Positions 1 to 8,734 of a stretch of 50,798 bases of DNA are shown in pieces; the first letter of the stretch is position 1, and every line of letters begins with the position of its first letter. Below the pieces are notes generated by a model, which worked only from the letters and a program-made list of their open reading frames with translations, had not been told where the DNA came from and searched no databases. Source of the DNA: CAZMRW01 sp964568805 (GTDB lineage Bacteria; Pseudomonadota; Gammaproteobacteria; Methylococcales; Methylomonadaceae); NCBI GenBank assembly GCA_964568805.1, contig CAZMRW010000023.1, positions 1-50,798 of the forward strand, read 5' to 3'. A program made the position numbers and the translations under genes.

Positions 1-66
1 TGACCTCTATAGCTCTAATTCCGCTCGCTTTATTTAGTTTTGCAAGTTCCTCATAAGGTGAACAAA

Positions 67-267
67 ATGAGCTGGAATCAAATAGAAGGTAATTGGAAGC
101 AATTCAAAGTTAAGGTTAGGGGGACATGGGGTGATTTGACTGATGATGAAATCGACCAAATCGCCGGGAAGCGCGATATACTACTCGGCAAGATACAAGA
201 GAAATACGGAATCGCGCAAGACGAAGCCGAAAAGCGGGTAAAAGACTTCGAGAAGTCTTGCGATTGA
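67..267 (+). CDS. CsbD family stress protein
   Basis: A 66-residue acidic/basic helical protein of the CsbD family (small cytoplasmic general-stress proteins of unknown biochemical role). It opens with MSWNQIEGNWKQFKVK, the family signature (WNqIeGnWKqfkGkvke), followed by the WGDLTDDE and KRDILLGKIQEKYG segments. An upstream in-frame ATG at 40 exists, but the ATG at 67 is preferred: it starts exactly at the family N terminus and has AAGGTG about seven bases upstream. No transmembrane segment or signal peptide is seen. It is followed by a hairpin terminator and looks monocistronic. A second CsbD gene lies at 45906. Confidence 0.93.
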   Translation: MSWNQIEGNWKQFKVKVRGTWGDLTDDEIDQIAGKRDILLGKIQEKYGIAQDEAEKRVKDFEKSCD

Positions 268-304
268 TCGTTTGTTTTCTACTAAGATATGAATGGATAG
301 AGCC

Positions 305-337
305 GTGCCGCTTGCTTGACGAGCGGCACTTTCATTT
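305..337 (+). terminator. Rho-independent terminator after CsbD gene
   Basis: GTGCCGCT (305-312) pairs perfectly with AGCGGCAC (322-329) across a 9-base loop and is followed by TTTCATTT. It sits 38 bases after the CsbD stop codon on the same strand. The rest of 268-518 shows nothing else recognisable. Confidence 0.75.
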
Positions 338-518
338 GAAAGCCATCTGAACAAATCGAGTTAAAGTCCAAAACCATGCCACATGAGCCGGCTTAATCCG
401 GTTGCCGGAAATCGTGCTTCCGGTTTCTGGAAACCAGTTCCATCTCTATTCTAGCCAACGATCGCTTGTTATAAGTGACATGTTCGACTGCATGGTTCAT
501 GAAATCGATTCCTGGTTT

Positions 519-1154
519 TTAAAAAAGCTGCACGGTCGGATAAAACAAGCCGGCACAAAGCGTAAATTGAGCCCCGATTTCTGTTAAATGCGCCCAGTAT
601 AGGGCCGAGGTTCTCAGAGCGATCTCCAACATTACCTCTATCAGTTTACCGGATTTTTCCGGCGAGATTAATGCCATAATTTCCTTTTTCCGCGGTGAAA
701 GCTGTTTGTAAGATAATTGAGGATAGTCCGCATAGTCGTCCGTTTCGTCTTGGGTTTTTATGTCCGACCGGTTATCGCGGTCTTGTTCGATTGCTTTGCG
801 GACGCTATCGAGCAGCAACGACCGAGGAAAAGGTTTCTCCAGTAAACAGAAAACTCCTGGCTGCATAGCCGGCACGGAGTCCCGCCGGATCGTCCCGATA
901 CCGGTCATGAAAATAATTGGAATAGAAAAATTGCGCCTGATGAGTTCCTGTTGCACAGTCAAACCGTCTTTTTCTTCGGGCTGGCTTAAATTCATCAATA
1001 GGCATCCAGGCCGATCTCCGGTGTAAGCATCCAGGAAGGCTTTCCCGGAAGAATAAACTTCATTTTTTAAATCAGCTAGACTCAAAGAGATGCTTAATGC
1101 ATCCCGCACCGCAGCATCGTCGTCTATGAGAAATACGGTCGAATCAAGGCACAT
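519..1154 (-). CDS. Degenerate FixJ-type response regulator (Asp to Asn at the phosphorylation site)
   Basis: A 211-residue protein colinear with FixJ/LuxR-type regulators: receiver domain (about 5-125), linker, then a C-terminal region matching the helix-turn-helix of the neighbour at 2038. It keeps the acidic pocket (IDDDAAVRD), the switch Thr (FMTG) and the conserved Lys (EKPFP). The phosphoacceptor, Asp55 in the paralogue (CLLLDVNMPG), is Asn55 here (CLLMNLSQPE), so aspartyl phosphorylation is not expected. The HTH aligns from LSPRKKEIMALI onward but has lost the usual NKEIA and RTVEIH residues. The frame is open and a ribosome binding site (AGGA) precedes the ATG. Either a phosphorylation-independent regulator or protein interactor, or a gene in decay without stop codons. 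Family assignment is firm; function is uncertain. Confidence 0.8.
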   Translation of the reverse strand: MCLDSTVFLIDDDAAVRDALSISLSLADLKNEVYSSGKAFLDAYTGDRPGCLLMNLSQPEEKDGLTVQQELIRRNFSIPIIFMTGIGTIRRDSVPAMQPGVFCLLEKPFPRSLLLDSVRKAIEQDRDNRSDIKTQDETDDYADYPQLSYKQLSPRKKEIMALISPEKSGKLIEVMLEIALRTSALYWAHLTEIGAQFTLCAGLFYPTVQLF

Positions 1155-1304
1155 CGTTTTTTCCTGTAACTGTAACTATCATTAATACCCGGATAAGTCC
1201 TTTTATCGCACGGTCATTTTTACGTTTTTCCGGTATTCGGCAGGCGGAAATCCCGTTTTCCGGGATTTTTAACTGCAAACGGATTGCTTAGCTTTTTACG
1301 CCTT

Positions 1305-1652
1305 TTACAGGCACTGCATTTGCGAACCAACTTTCTTCACTTCCATTCGGCCAGCATCAGTACCGGCAAAAGACGATATTCCGGAGGATCTGGTCAAAAC
1401 CTGCTCCCTTTCCTTACCCATCCACTCGAGGGCTGCTTGCGCCTCAATGCGTAATTTGAAAGGTCCATGAAACGCGGCGTGATCGTTAAATCGCCTGGAC
1501 CGAATATGGTCCGGCCAGTTGACGACATAATAGCCGGGCGCCAAGGGCTGGCCGTGGTCGGTGCAATACCTTCGCTGATATGACTCCGCATCGACAAGCC
1601 AGAAATCGCGAATGACTGCGACAATCTCGAAAATATCATAATCCGCATCCAT
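1305..1652 (-). CDS. Conserved-looking hypothetical protein, 115 aa
   Basis: Not recognised. The 115-residue product is hydrophilic, rich in Trp/Tyr in its first half (RDFWLVDAESYQRRY, GYYVVNWPDHI), with no signal peptide or membrane segment. An AAGGGGA ribosome binding site lies about eight bases before the ATG at 1652, which argues that this frame is real; a competing 84-aa frame in the same DNA has no such site. The C terminus after about residue 85 is low in recognisable structure. It lies downstream of the FixJ/kinase pair on the same strand but with a gap of 385 bases, so it is probably a separate unit. Confidence 0.6.
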   Translation of the reverse strand: MDADYDIFEIVAVIRDFWLVDAESYQRRYCTDHGQPLAPGYYVVNWPDHIRSRRFNDHAAFHGPFKLRIEAQAALEWMGKEREQVLTRSSGISSFAGTDAGRMEVKKVGSQMQCL

Positions 1653-2037
1653 TGATTAGTTCCCCTTATAATAAAACCCGATGCCGGATAATCCGCACCA
1701 CCTGAAAAGAAATGGGCGATACCTCCCTGCCTGGCAGGAAGTGCATTCGATCATAACGATCAGCCAATCCCTCTTTGGGAACGTTTGGCCGAGCGGGCAT
1801 CGCCATGGGGATAAATTAAAGCGAATAACGGTGCGAAATGAAATACGTACGAACGCGTACGTAAGAACACGTATTCAATGCCAGAATGGGGAGCGATACA
1901 TTCATACACCTACAGATATACACGTGCGAGAGGATGTAAGCACAATGATTGAACTTGAGTATCCCTGCTTAAATACCCCGATGCAAGCAGTTAATAGAAA
2001 AATTGGGATATCTGGTTCAACACGTTCCGGACTTGGG
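1653..2037. other. Intergenic region, no gene supported
   Basis: About 385 bases between the unknown gene at 1305 and the FixJ-type regulator. A 142-codon plus-strand frame crosses it but runs into the 3' end of the real regulator and resembles nothing. The one notable element is the GTAC palindrome listed separately at 1844-1863. Confidence 0.5.
1844..1863. promoter_or_regulatory. GTAC-type palindrome (weak member of dispersed operator family)
   Basis: TACGTAC (1844-1850) and GTACGTA (1857-1863) are perfect inverted arms around GAACGC. The spacing is CGTAC-N6-GTACG, the same 5-6-5 layout as the stress-cluster sites, and it is followed by TAAGAA as at 25200. It lies about 190 bases upstream of the minus-strand gene starting at 1652. 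The outer bases deviate from consensus. Confidence 0.4.
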
Positions 2038-2652
2038 TCAGATCGGAAGACGGCAGGCTTCGCACAGGCGGGCCAGTTCCAGGAGATTAGTTGCGCCGGT
2101 TTTTTTTAAGATCCGTCCGCGATGAATTTCGACGGTACGGTGGCTGATGCCGAGTTGCCGGGCGATTTCCTTATTGGAATGACCGGCAACGACCAGAGAC
2201 ATGATCTCCATTTCGCGGGAGGTAAGACCGTTTAGGCGCATACAGAGCGCTTGCTCCGCCAGGGCCTGTTCGTATATTTGAGCTTCGTGCTGCAGCACTG
2301 CCTGAACCCGTTCGATCAATAGTTTGCTTGGAACCGGCTTAGTCAGAAAATCGACCGCTCCCGCCTTGATAGCGCGGACCGTCATCGGTATATCGCCATA
2401 AGCGGTGAGGAAGATTACCGGCAATTGTATATTACGGCGGATTAGCTCGGCATGCAGTTCATGACCGCTCAAGCCCGGCATGTTGACGTCGAGCAGCAGG
2501 CAGCCGGGCTTGCCCGGGCAATAGCTATGAAGAAAGTGCTCGGCGCTGTCAAAAGTCTGGTAAGCGAGACCGGCGGTTTCCATAACCAATCCGAGACTAT
2601 CGCGTACCGCATAGTCGTCATCGACAATATAAACACAGGGTTCAGTACTCAT
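2038..2652 (-). CDS. FixJ-family response regulator (intact)
   Basis: A 204-residue two-domain regulator. Receiver domain 5-125: acidic pocket VDDDYAVRD, phosphoacceptor Asp55 in CLLLDVNMPG, switch Thr83 in FLTAYGD, Lys105 in FLTKPV. LuxR/FixJ HTH about 140-200: LTSREMEIMSLV, NKEIARQLGISHRTVEIHR. Its ATG overlaps the stop codon of the kinase at 2649 by four bases (ATGA), so the two are translationally coupled and the kinase is the expected partner. It acts in the cytoplasm as a phosphorylation-activated transcription factor by family knowledge. Target genes are not evident. Confidence 0.96.
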   Translation of the reverse strand: MSTEPCVYIVDDDYAVRDSLGLVMETAGLAYQTFDSAEHFLHSYCPGKPGCLLLDVNMPGLSGHELHAELIRRNIQLPVIFLTAYGDIPMTVRAIKAGAVDFLTKPVPSKLLIERVQAVLQHEAQIYEQALAEQALCMRLNGLTSREMEIMSLVVAGHSNKEIARQLGISHRTVEIHRGRILKKTGATNLLELARLCEACRLPI

Positions 2653-5600
2653 ATCACGAAAGGCAAGGTAAAGTGGACACTGATGCCGATTCCGGCGTTT
2701 TGCTCAGCCCACATTTTTCCGCCGTGAGCTTCGATCAGGGCGCGGCTGATAGCGAGGCCCATGCCTAAACCGTTGGGTTTGGTTGTATATAAAGGTTGGA
2801 ACATGGTTTTAAGGGTGGCGGTGTCCGTCACGCCTTTTCCGCCGTCGCATACCGTCACCTGCGCCATGGCTGGATCGCTGGCCGATTTATGTGTTGTTAC
2901 AGTGATCGTTCCGGCCTTTATTCCGCTTTCCTGCATGGATTCCAGGCCGTTGCGCAACAGATTGACCAGCACCTTTTGGATTTGCAGGCTATTGACCCTA
3001 ACCGGCGGCAAACCGGCGGCGAGATTCAGTTCTATTTTAAAAGCTCCTAACTGTCCGTCCGACTTGACCAGGTCGAGTGCTTCGTTAACTAAATTATTGA
3101 TATCTATCGGCTCGCTGAGCGTCTCGCCTTTATGCAAAACAGTCAATAATTGCCGTATGACGTCGCCGGCATGCTGTGCTTGCAGGGCGCAATTTTCCAA
3201 CACATGCAAGAGCTTTTGCGGATTCTTGTTGCCGCTTTGCAACATGTGTAGCGCCACTTCGGCATAAGAGGTTAAGGCCGCCAGCGGCTGGTTCAGTTCG
3301 TGAGCGATGGCGGCCGCTGTCTGGCTGGCGACATGCAAACGGGATGATTGTTCTATCTTGTTGCGCCGCTCGTTCAGTTCCTTTGTCTTCTTGAAGTCGG
3401 TAATGTCTAAATTTATTCCCAGCATACGATAAGGCTTGTTACTTTGGTCGCGCAACAATTCGCCTCGAGTGTGAATCCACCGGTAGTCACCATTTTTATG
3501 TCGCAGGCGGAATTCCAATTCGAAGACCGACAGCAGCCCGGCAATATAGTTTTCAGTCGACTCCAATACCAATGATCGATCGTCGGGATGCAGACGGCAT
3601 TCCCATTCTGCCCATTGGTTGAGCAATTCATTCTCGTCAAAACCGATTTGTCGCTTCCATTCAGACGATACGTAGACTGTGCTCGTATTCAGATCCCAGT
3701 CCCAATAAGCAGCTTTCACCTCTTCTACGACAAGAGCGAGCCGCGTCTGGGCAGTGCGCAATTCTTCCTCGGCTGTTCGGCGCGCCGTGATATCCTCGCA
3801 TGAAATAATAATGCCACCGGTTTCTCCATCCTGATTTGTCCAGGGATAAGCCGCCCAGCGCAACCAATGCCGGCTTCCGTCGGCTTGAATCCACAAATCA
3901 TCATCGTTTTTCAGAAACTCCCCGGCTTGCGCCTTGCGATGAATCTCTCTCCACTCGGCGGAGATATCGGAGTTAATATCATAGTGGTTGTGTCCCGTCA
4001 GATCATCGTACCCCCGTCCAAACTCTTCTATCCAGCGGCGGCTCGTAACCAGATAGTTCATTTCACGGTCGAACATCGCAATGCTGAGCGGCGCCTGCTC
4101 GATGAACAGCCGAAGCTGGGTCTGGCTCTTCGTTAACGATTCTTCGACCCGTTTGAGCGCCGTGATGTCCAGGAAAGCACCAACCGCCCCGCGTGGATAC
4201 CCCTCTTCAGTAAATAAGGGCGATGCATTGCTGAGCACCGTGACGACATGGCCATCCGGACGGATGATATCCATGATCTGGCTGGTTACTGTTTCGCCAC
4301 GGATAGCGCGCTTCATCGGAAGCTCATCGGCTGCCAGTTCGCGTCCGTTCTGTCGTACATTAAGGGCGGCCATAGGCTCTCCCTCCAATGAACGTTCGCG
4401 GCCGGTTGCTAAGCCAAACATCCGTTCAATAGCCGGATTGCCACGGATATGGCAGCCCTCTGCATCATCGGCGATGGCTAGACCGATGGGAACGGTATCG
4501 AAAATAACCTGCATTTCTTCTATCTGGTGCTGCAAAATTTGGTTCAATGTGGCGATTTTTTGTTCAGCCTGTTTAACATTCTCTATATCAACGACATGAA
4601 CTACGATACCTTTGACAGTCCCTGTTGAATCCCTATCGGGAATATAGCTCGCATGCACCCAGCGAGGTTTACCGGTTCCGTATGGGATAACCTGATCGAA
4701 ACTTACCCGCTCACCCGCAAGTGCCCGTTCAAGATAGGGTTGAACGATATTGAAGGCTTTCTCGCCGATAATTTCCTGTGCCTTATGTCCAAGAATACGT
4801 TCCGCGGTAGCGCCAAACCAATTTTCGTAAGTCTTGTTAACACGTAAATACCGGAAATCGGTATCCAAATAAGATATCAGCGCCGGTGTTGCATCCATTA
4901 TCAGCCGTAATTCGCTCTCTCGTTCTTGCAAAGCCTGTTCGGCACGTTTGCGCGCTGTAATGTTGCGGCTTACCGTGGCAAGGCCAGCTAACTCTCCGTT
5001 ATAATCCTTAATATAAAAAACGTTGTAGATCATCCAGATGGCTGCGCCAGTTTGGAAATGACGGAAGCGGATTTCAACTTCGGCAATACCTTCGCGGAAG
5101 ACGCGTGGAAAAAACTCATCGGTGATGAAGCGCTGGTCTTCGGGAAAGAAAAATTCCTGGACCGGGACCTGTAAAGCCTCTTCCAAGCTGTCCAGGCCTA
5201 CAATCTGCATTCCAGCCGCGTTAACGTAAAATGGAAGTAAGTTCATGTCGCACATGCCAATGAACTCCTTGCTATTATCGGCTAGAGAGATAAATTTTTG
5301 CCGTTCCAATTCGGCCTTTTTTTCCTGAGTAATATCTCGGATATACCCATGCCAGAGAGTGCTGCCGTCAGCTTCGCGTAGAGGCATCGAGTTGCCCTCG
5401 ATCCATATTTCGCCCTTCGTCGGATGGTCATAGCGGAAACAGTCTTGCCAAGGTTGCAGGGTGCGGGCGGATTCGGCGATCGTTTCATGGATATGGCCGA
5501 TATCTCTGGTATGGATGCGGGCAAAGATTGGACTAAAATCTTCGGCTACCGAATCGTGCCTCAGTCCATATAACGATTCGAAAACCGGACTGGCATATGG

Positions 5601-6461
5601 CATACTAACGGAGCCGTCCGGGTGCAACCGGAAAGAACAGATAACCCCAGGCACCGTTGCTGCAACCTTGGCCAACTGATCCTGCAGCCTGAGCTGCTCC
5701 TGTATGGCGCTATCTGCTTTCATACGCTCGGTGACATCACGCAGGATGGCGGTAAACGATTTCTCGCCATTTATTTCGCACTGGGAAATGGCCGCCTCGA
5801 TAGGAAACTCTTCGCCATCGGCACGCAGGCCTTTAACAGCAGCCAGTTCGCCCATTTTACGTTTTGTCGCGCCGGTAGTCCCGAAAGCGCGAATATGATC
5901 GGCATGGCTGGAACGGAACCGTTCGGGAATAAATCGTTCGAGGGATCCCCCGATTGCTTCATCCGCCGTACAACCGAACATTTTTTCCGCGGCGGCGTTG
6001 AATAGCAGAATTTGTTGATCGGCATCGATAGTGATCATTGCATCCAAAGCCGAATCGACAATCCCGGCATAGCGTTGCCGGCTTTCCCAAAGCGCCCCGG
6101 TTAACCTCCGATGAAGGCTGGTGGAGGCGACAATAACAGCGGATAAAACGCAAAAGCCGGCGTTTAAAATAAGAATGTCGTAAGACTTTGTAGTCCAGAC
6201 CGGAAATAAAACAAGCGCATTAACCGCGATCAAAGATAATATCATCGCGAGAATGCCCGGATTCTGTCCGAGCCAGAAAGTGGTCTGGATAATCGCGAAA
6301 ACAAATAACAAGAACGCTGTCCGCTCGCCGATTACTGGAACATATAGAGTCGCTATAGCGGCGATAGCGACTGTCAGCACCGCCCATCCGTAGCGCAACC
6401 AATCAGGTTGCGCATCAAAATAAAGGATAATCGATTGGGTTTTGAATTGCGTAAAGTTCAT
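2649..6461 (-). CDS. Membrane-anchored multi-PAS sensor histidine kinase
   Basis: A 1270-residue kinase. N terminus (about 18-115): hydrophobic helices of DUF4118-like type, then seven successive PAS domains, each closed by the typical D[IV]T..K or E segment (about 128-250, 265-385, 390-510, 515-640, 645-775, 780-900, 905-1035). The catalytic core follows: H-box HELNQPLAAL with phospho-His1054, N-box NLLRNGLESM, G1 DGGKGV and G2 GLGMGLAISR, of the FixL/DctB/ThiS-like HPK4 type. PAS1 has a His at the place of the FixL proximal haem ligand (FRSSH), but non-haem PAS domains often have it too, so oxygen sensing cannot be claimed. Coupled by a 4-base overlap to the FixJ-type regulator downstream. 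The signals sensed are unknown; so many PAS domains suggest integration of several inputs. Confidence 0.95.
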   Translation of the reverse strand: MNFTQFKTQSIILYFDAQPDWLRYGWAVLTVAIAAIATLYVPVIGERTAFLLFVFAIIQTTFWLGQNPGILAMILSLIAVNALVLFPVWTTKSYDILILNAGFCVLSAVIVASTSLHRRLTGALWESRQRYAGIVDSALDAMITIDADQQILLFNAAAEKMFGCTADEAIGGSLERFIPERFRSSHADHIRAFGTTGATKRKMGELAAVKGLRADGEEFPIEAAISQCEINGEKSFTAILRDVTERMKADSAIQEQLRLQDQLAKVAATVPGVICSFRLHPDGSVSMPYASPVFESLYGLRHDSVAEDFSPIFARIHTRDIGHIHETIAESARTLQPWQDCFRYDHPTKGEIWIEGNSMPLREADGSTLWHGYIRDITQEKKAELERQKFISLADNSKEFIGMCDMNLLPFYVNAAGMQIVGLDSLEEALQVPVQEFFFPEDQRFITDEFFPRVFREGIAEVEIRFRHFQTGAAIWMIYNVFYIKDYNGELAGLATVSRNITARKRAEQALQERESELRLIMDATPALISYLDTDFRYLRVNKTYENWFGATAERILGHKAQEIIGEKAFNIVQPYLERALAGERVSFDQVIPYGTGKPRWVHASYIPDRDSTGTVKGIVVHVVDIENVKQAEQKIATLNQILQHQIEEMQVIFDTVPIGLAIADDAEGCHIRGNPAIERMFGLATGRERSLEGEPMAALNVRQNGRELAADELPMKRAIRGETVTSQIMDIIRPDGHVVTVLSNASPLFTEEGYPRGAVGAFLDITALKRVEESLTKSQTQLRLFIEQAPLSIAMFDREMNYLVTSRRWIEEFGRGYDDLTGHNHYDINSDISAEWREIHRKAQAGEFLKNDDDLWIQADGSRHWLRWAAYPWTNQDGETGGIIISCEDITARRTAEEELRTAQTRLALVVEEVKAAYWDWDLNTSTVYVSSEWKRQIGFDENELLNQWAEWECRLHPDDRSLVLESTENYIAGLLSVFELEFRLRHKNGDYRWIHTRGELLRDQSNKPYRMLGINLDITDFKKTKELNERRNKIEQSSRLHVASQTAAAIAHELNQPLAALTSYAEVALHMLQSGNKNPQKLLHVLENCALQAQHAGDVIRQLLTVLHKGETLSEPIDINNLVNEALDLVKSDGQLGAFKIELNLAAGLPPVRVNSLQIQKVLVNLLRNGLESMQESGIKAGTITVTTHKSASDPAMAQVTVCDGGKGVTDTATLKTMFQPLYTTKPNGLGMGLAISRALIEAHGGKMWAEQNAGIGISVHFTLPFVI

Positions 6462-6928
6462 CCGGTATTGCCATCAATGCTCATTTCGCAATGGGAATAA
6501 GGATTGCCATCCTCAGGAATGCGCTGGATTTCGCTGTTAAAGTTTCCGCGACTTATGTCGTTATTGCGCGTTTGTTTGAAATTAACCCGCCGGATAACGA
6601 TGATCCACTTCAATTTGTATGAACAAAGGAATAGTTTATGAATCATATTAATTTCCATACAAACTAGAACGTATTCGATTTAGATATGGCAACTTTTGTT
6701 AATGTATCATTCGTCGCAATCATTATACAAATTTAAAGATTGGTCTGTTTGGGTAAGTAGTTACCCTTATTTCAGCTCAGAATGTTCTGTGCTATAAAGC
6801 ACAAACTTGCCTAATTCCATACTTATTGTGCCGGAATTTTCCATTTAGCTATCTGTTCGGACCCGTTTGATCGTCATTGTTAATGGTCAACAAAATTGAC
6901 AGTTATCTGCAATAATCGGAGTTAATAT
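6462..6928. other. Divergent intergenic region between kinase and Crp1
   Basis: 467 bases separating the minus-strand kinase operon from the plus-strand Crp1 gene, so it should hold both promoters. The only clear element is the TGTGC palindrome at 6788-6803. The segment is AT-rich compared with the flanking genes. Confidence 0.6.
6788..6803. promoter_or_regulatory. CRP-type palindrome upstream of Crp1
   Basis: TGTGCTATAAAGCACA is a perfect inverted repeat (TGTGCT/AGCACA around ATAA) with the TGTG-N8-CACA layout of CRP sites. It ends 126 bases before the Crp1 start. A near-identical copy (one arm base different) lies 117 bases before the paralogue Crp2. Candidate autoregulatory operator, by inference. 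Confidence 0.65.
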
Positions 6929-7702
6929 ATGACTGAGCCGCAAAACCTTCAAAAAAATCATCTCCTCGACGCCCTGCCCGCAGATGTACACGAACGTCTT
7001 TTTACCCATCTGGAACGGGTCCCGATGCCGTTTGGCGAAATCCTTTACGAGTCGGGCGACAAATTGCGTTACGCGTATTTTCCTACGACTTGCATCGTAT
7101 CGCTGATTTATATCATGAAGAATGGTACGTCGACCGAAATCGCCGCGATCGGCAACGACGGCCTCATCGGTGTCGTTCTCTTCATGGGCGGCGGAACCAT
7201 GCCGCATCGAGCCGTCGTGCAAAACGCCGGCTTCGCCTTTCGGCTGAGCAGGCAACTGTTCATGCAGGAATTCAATCGTTTCGGAGCACTCTATCATTTG
7301 TTGCTGCGCTATTCGCAGGCGCTGATTACCCAGACGGCGCAAACAGCGGTTTGCAATCGCCATCATTCGGTGGATCAGCAGCTCTGCCGCAGATTGCTGC
7401 TAACTCTGGACCGGCTTTCTTCGAACGAGTTGTCCATGACCCAGGAATTGATCGCCAATATGTTGGGCGTTCGCCGCGAAGGCATCACGGAGGCTGCCGG
7501 AAAATTGCAGCGAGCGGGATTGATTGAATACAGCCGCGGGCATATCACGGTGCTGGACCGGCAGGGTTTGGAAGCGCGGGCATGCGAGTGCTATCAAGTA
7601 GTCAAAACGGAATTCGATCGCCTTCTCACCTCTTCTTGGCGCATTCCGTCAAATTCCCGACCGGAAGTTTCATTTTTTCCGCTTCGTACGCTACCGCACT
7701 GA
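6929..7702 (+). CDS. Crp/Fnr-type transcriptional regulator (Crp1)
   Basis: A 257-residue regulator with an N-terminal cyclic-nucleotide-binding-like beta barrel (about 15-145) and a Crp-type winged HTH (about 150-220). It lacks the cAMP phosphate-binding signature and the N-terminal Cys cluster of FNR, so it is unlikely to bind cAMP or a 4Fe-4S cluster. The recognition helix reads VRREGITEAAGKLQ: the Arg and Glu equivalent to E. coli CRP Arg180/Glu181 are kept. The wing is YSRGHITVLDRQGLEARACECY, typical of the subfamily. About 80 percent identical by eye to Crp2 (30944). GGAG precedes the ATG by about eight bases. The C-terminal 25 residues differ from Crp2. Followed after 95 bases by a diguanylate cyclase on the same strand. 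Confidence 0.93.
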   Translation: MTEPQNLQKNHLLDALPADVHERLFTHLERVPMPFGEILYESGDKLRYAYFPTTCIVSLIYIMKNGTSTEIAAIGNDGLIGVVLFMGGGTMPHRAVVQNAGFAFRLSRQLFMQEFNRFGALYHLLLRYSQALITQTAQTAVCNRHHSVDQQLCRRLLLTLDRLSSNELSMTQELIANMLGVRREGITEAAGKLQRAGLIEYSRGHITVLDRQGLEARACECYQVVKTEFDRLLTSSWRIPSNSRPEVSFFPLRTLPH

Positions 7703-7797
7703 ACGCGTCCGCCTCTCTTTGTACCCTGCACTCTGGAAGGAAGTGGGCCGGGTAAAAAAATCGGACGCGTCGAACCAACATCTGAGGGGACTCTATC

Positions 7798-8586
7798 ATG
7801 GAGAAAATGAACTTATACGGTATGGCCGATTCCGCCATGGTGGGGCGTACCAGCACTCGCCCCCTTTATTCTCCTGAGCATGAGGGCGCAGGGAATCCAG
7901 TCCATACGCAATTGCAGCATCCCCTTTCGGAGCTGGCGGAACTCAAGCAAGCACTCGCAACGAGTCAACAGCAATTGAAAGCGGCGCAAGAACAGATTGA
8001 AACGCTTGCGGAAACCAATGCATGCCTCAGACAGAAATCGATACGGCTAGCGAAAAAGTGCGCGCAGGCGCGTCACTGCGCGTATCACGACGAGCTTACC
8101 GGGTTGCCCAATCGCAGCTTGCTGAAGGACCGGCTTAAGCAGTCGATGGTTCAGTCCGCTCGCCAACATAAACAGGTGGCGCTGCTATTCATTGATCTTG
8201 ACGGGTTCAAAAGCATCAATGACAGGCTCGGACATACGGCAGGGGATAAACTTTTACAGCAGGTGGCGGAGCGATTAACCGCCTGTATCCGTTATGGCGA
8301 CACAGCCTGCCGCTATGGGGGCGACGAATTCGTGATCTTGCTACCGGAAATCGATGGACAGGAGAGTGCTGAGGCGGTCACAGAGAAAATTCGCGTTCAT
8401 CTGGCCGCGTCTTATGTGGTGGAGGGCAATGACGTTGAGATGAGCGCTAGTATTGGCATCGCGGTCTATCAAACCGGTGGGCAAAATTACAGTGATTTAA
8501 TCAAACAGGCGGATATGTCCATGTATCACGCCAAGACGAACAGTAACCTGCAGAACTGGTCTCTTCAACCTGCCTTCCAAAACTAG
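7798..8586 (+). CDS. GGDEF diguanylate cyclase
   Basis: A 262-residue cytoplasmic diguanylate cyclase making c-di-GMP from GTP. Residues 40-92 form a predicted coiled coil (repeated L, Q, E heptads), the likely dimerisation element. The GGDEF domain runs from about 95 (HDELTGLPNRSLLKDR) to 250. The active site YGGDEF is intact at 173-178, and an RxxD inhibitory site (RYGD, 165-168) sits exactly five residues before it, so product inhibition is expected. No sensory domain or membrane segment is visible in the first 40 residues. It follows Crp1 on the same strand with a 95-base gap and may be co-transcribed with it. Confidence 0.92.
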   Translation: MEKMNLYGMADSAMVGRTSTRPLYSPEHEGAGNPVHTQLQHPLSELAELKQALATSQQQLKAAQEQIETLAETNACLRQKSIRLAKKCAQARHCAYHDELTGLPNRSLLKDRLKQSMVQSARQHKQVALLFIDLDGFKSINDRLGHTAGDKLLQQVAERLTACIRYGDTACRYGGDEFVILLPEIDGQESAEAVTEKIRVHLAASYVVEGNDVEMSASIGIAVYQTGGQNYSDLIKQADMSMYHAKTNSNLQNWSLQPAFQN

Positions 8587-8734
8587 ATTTAACGTGCCAC
8601 AATGGTGTCAAGTAACGGCAAAAAAAACCATTGCTAAACAGCCGGTAATTGACTGCGAAGCGAAAAGCTGGAACTATGAAACGCATCTCAAATCTACTTG
8701 ATTATATGCCCAGAAAAGTATTGACATATCAGTG

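Noticed and set aside
1681..2109. 142-codon plus-strand frame
   Set aside because: No recognisable product, no ribosome binding site, and it runs into the 3' end of the FixJ-type regulator.
2649..6461. FixL-type haem oxygen sensor
   Set aside because: Only the proximal His position agrees; the distal Arg is displaced by one residue and many non-haem PAS domains have the same His.
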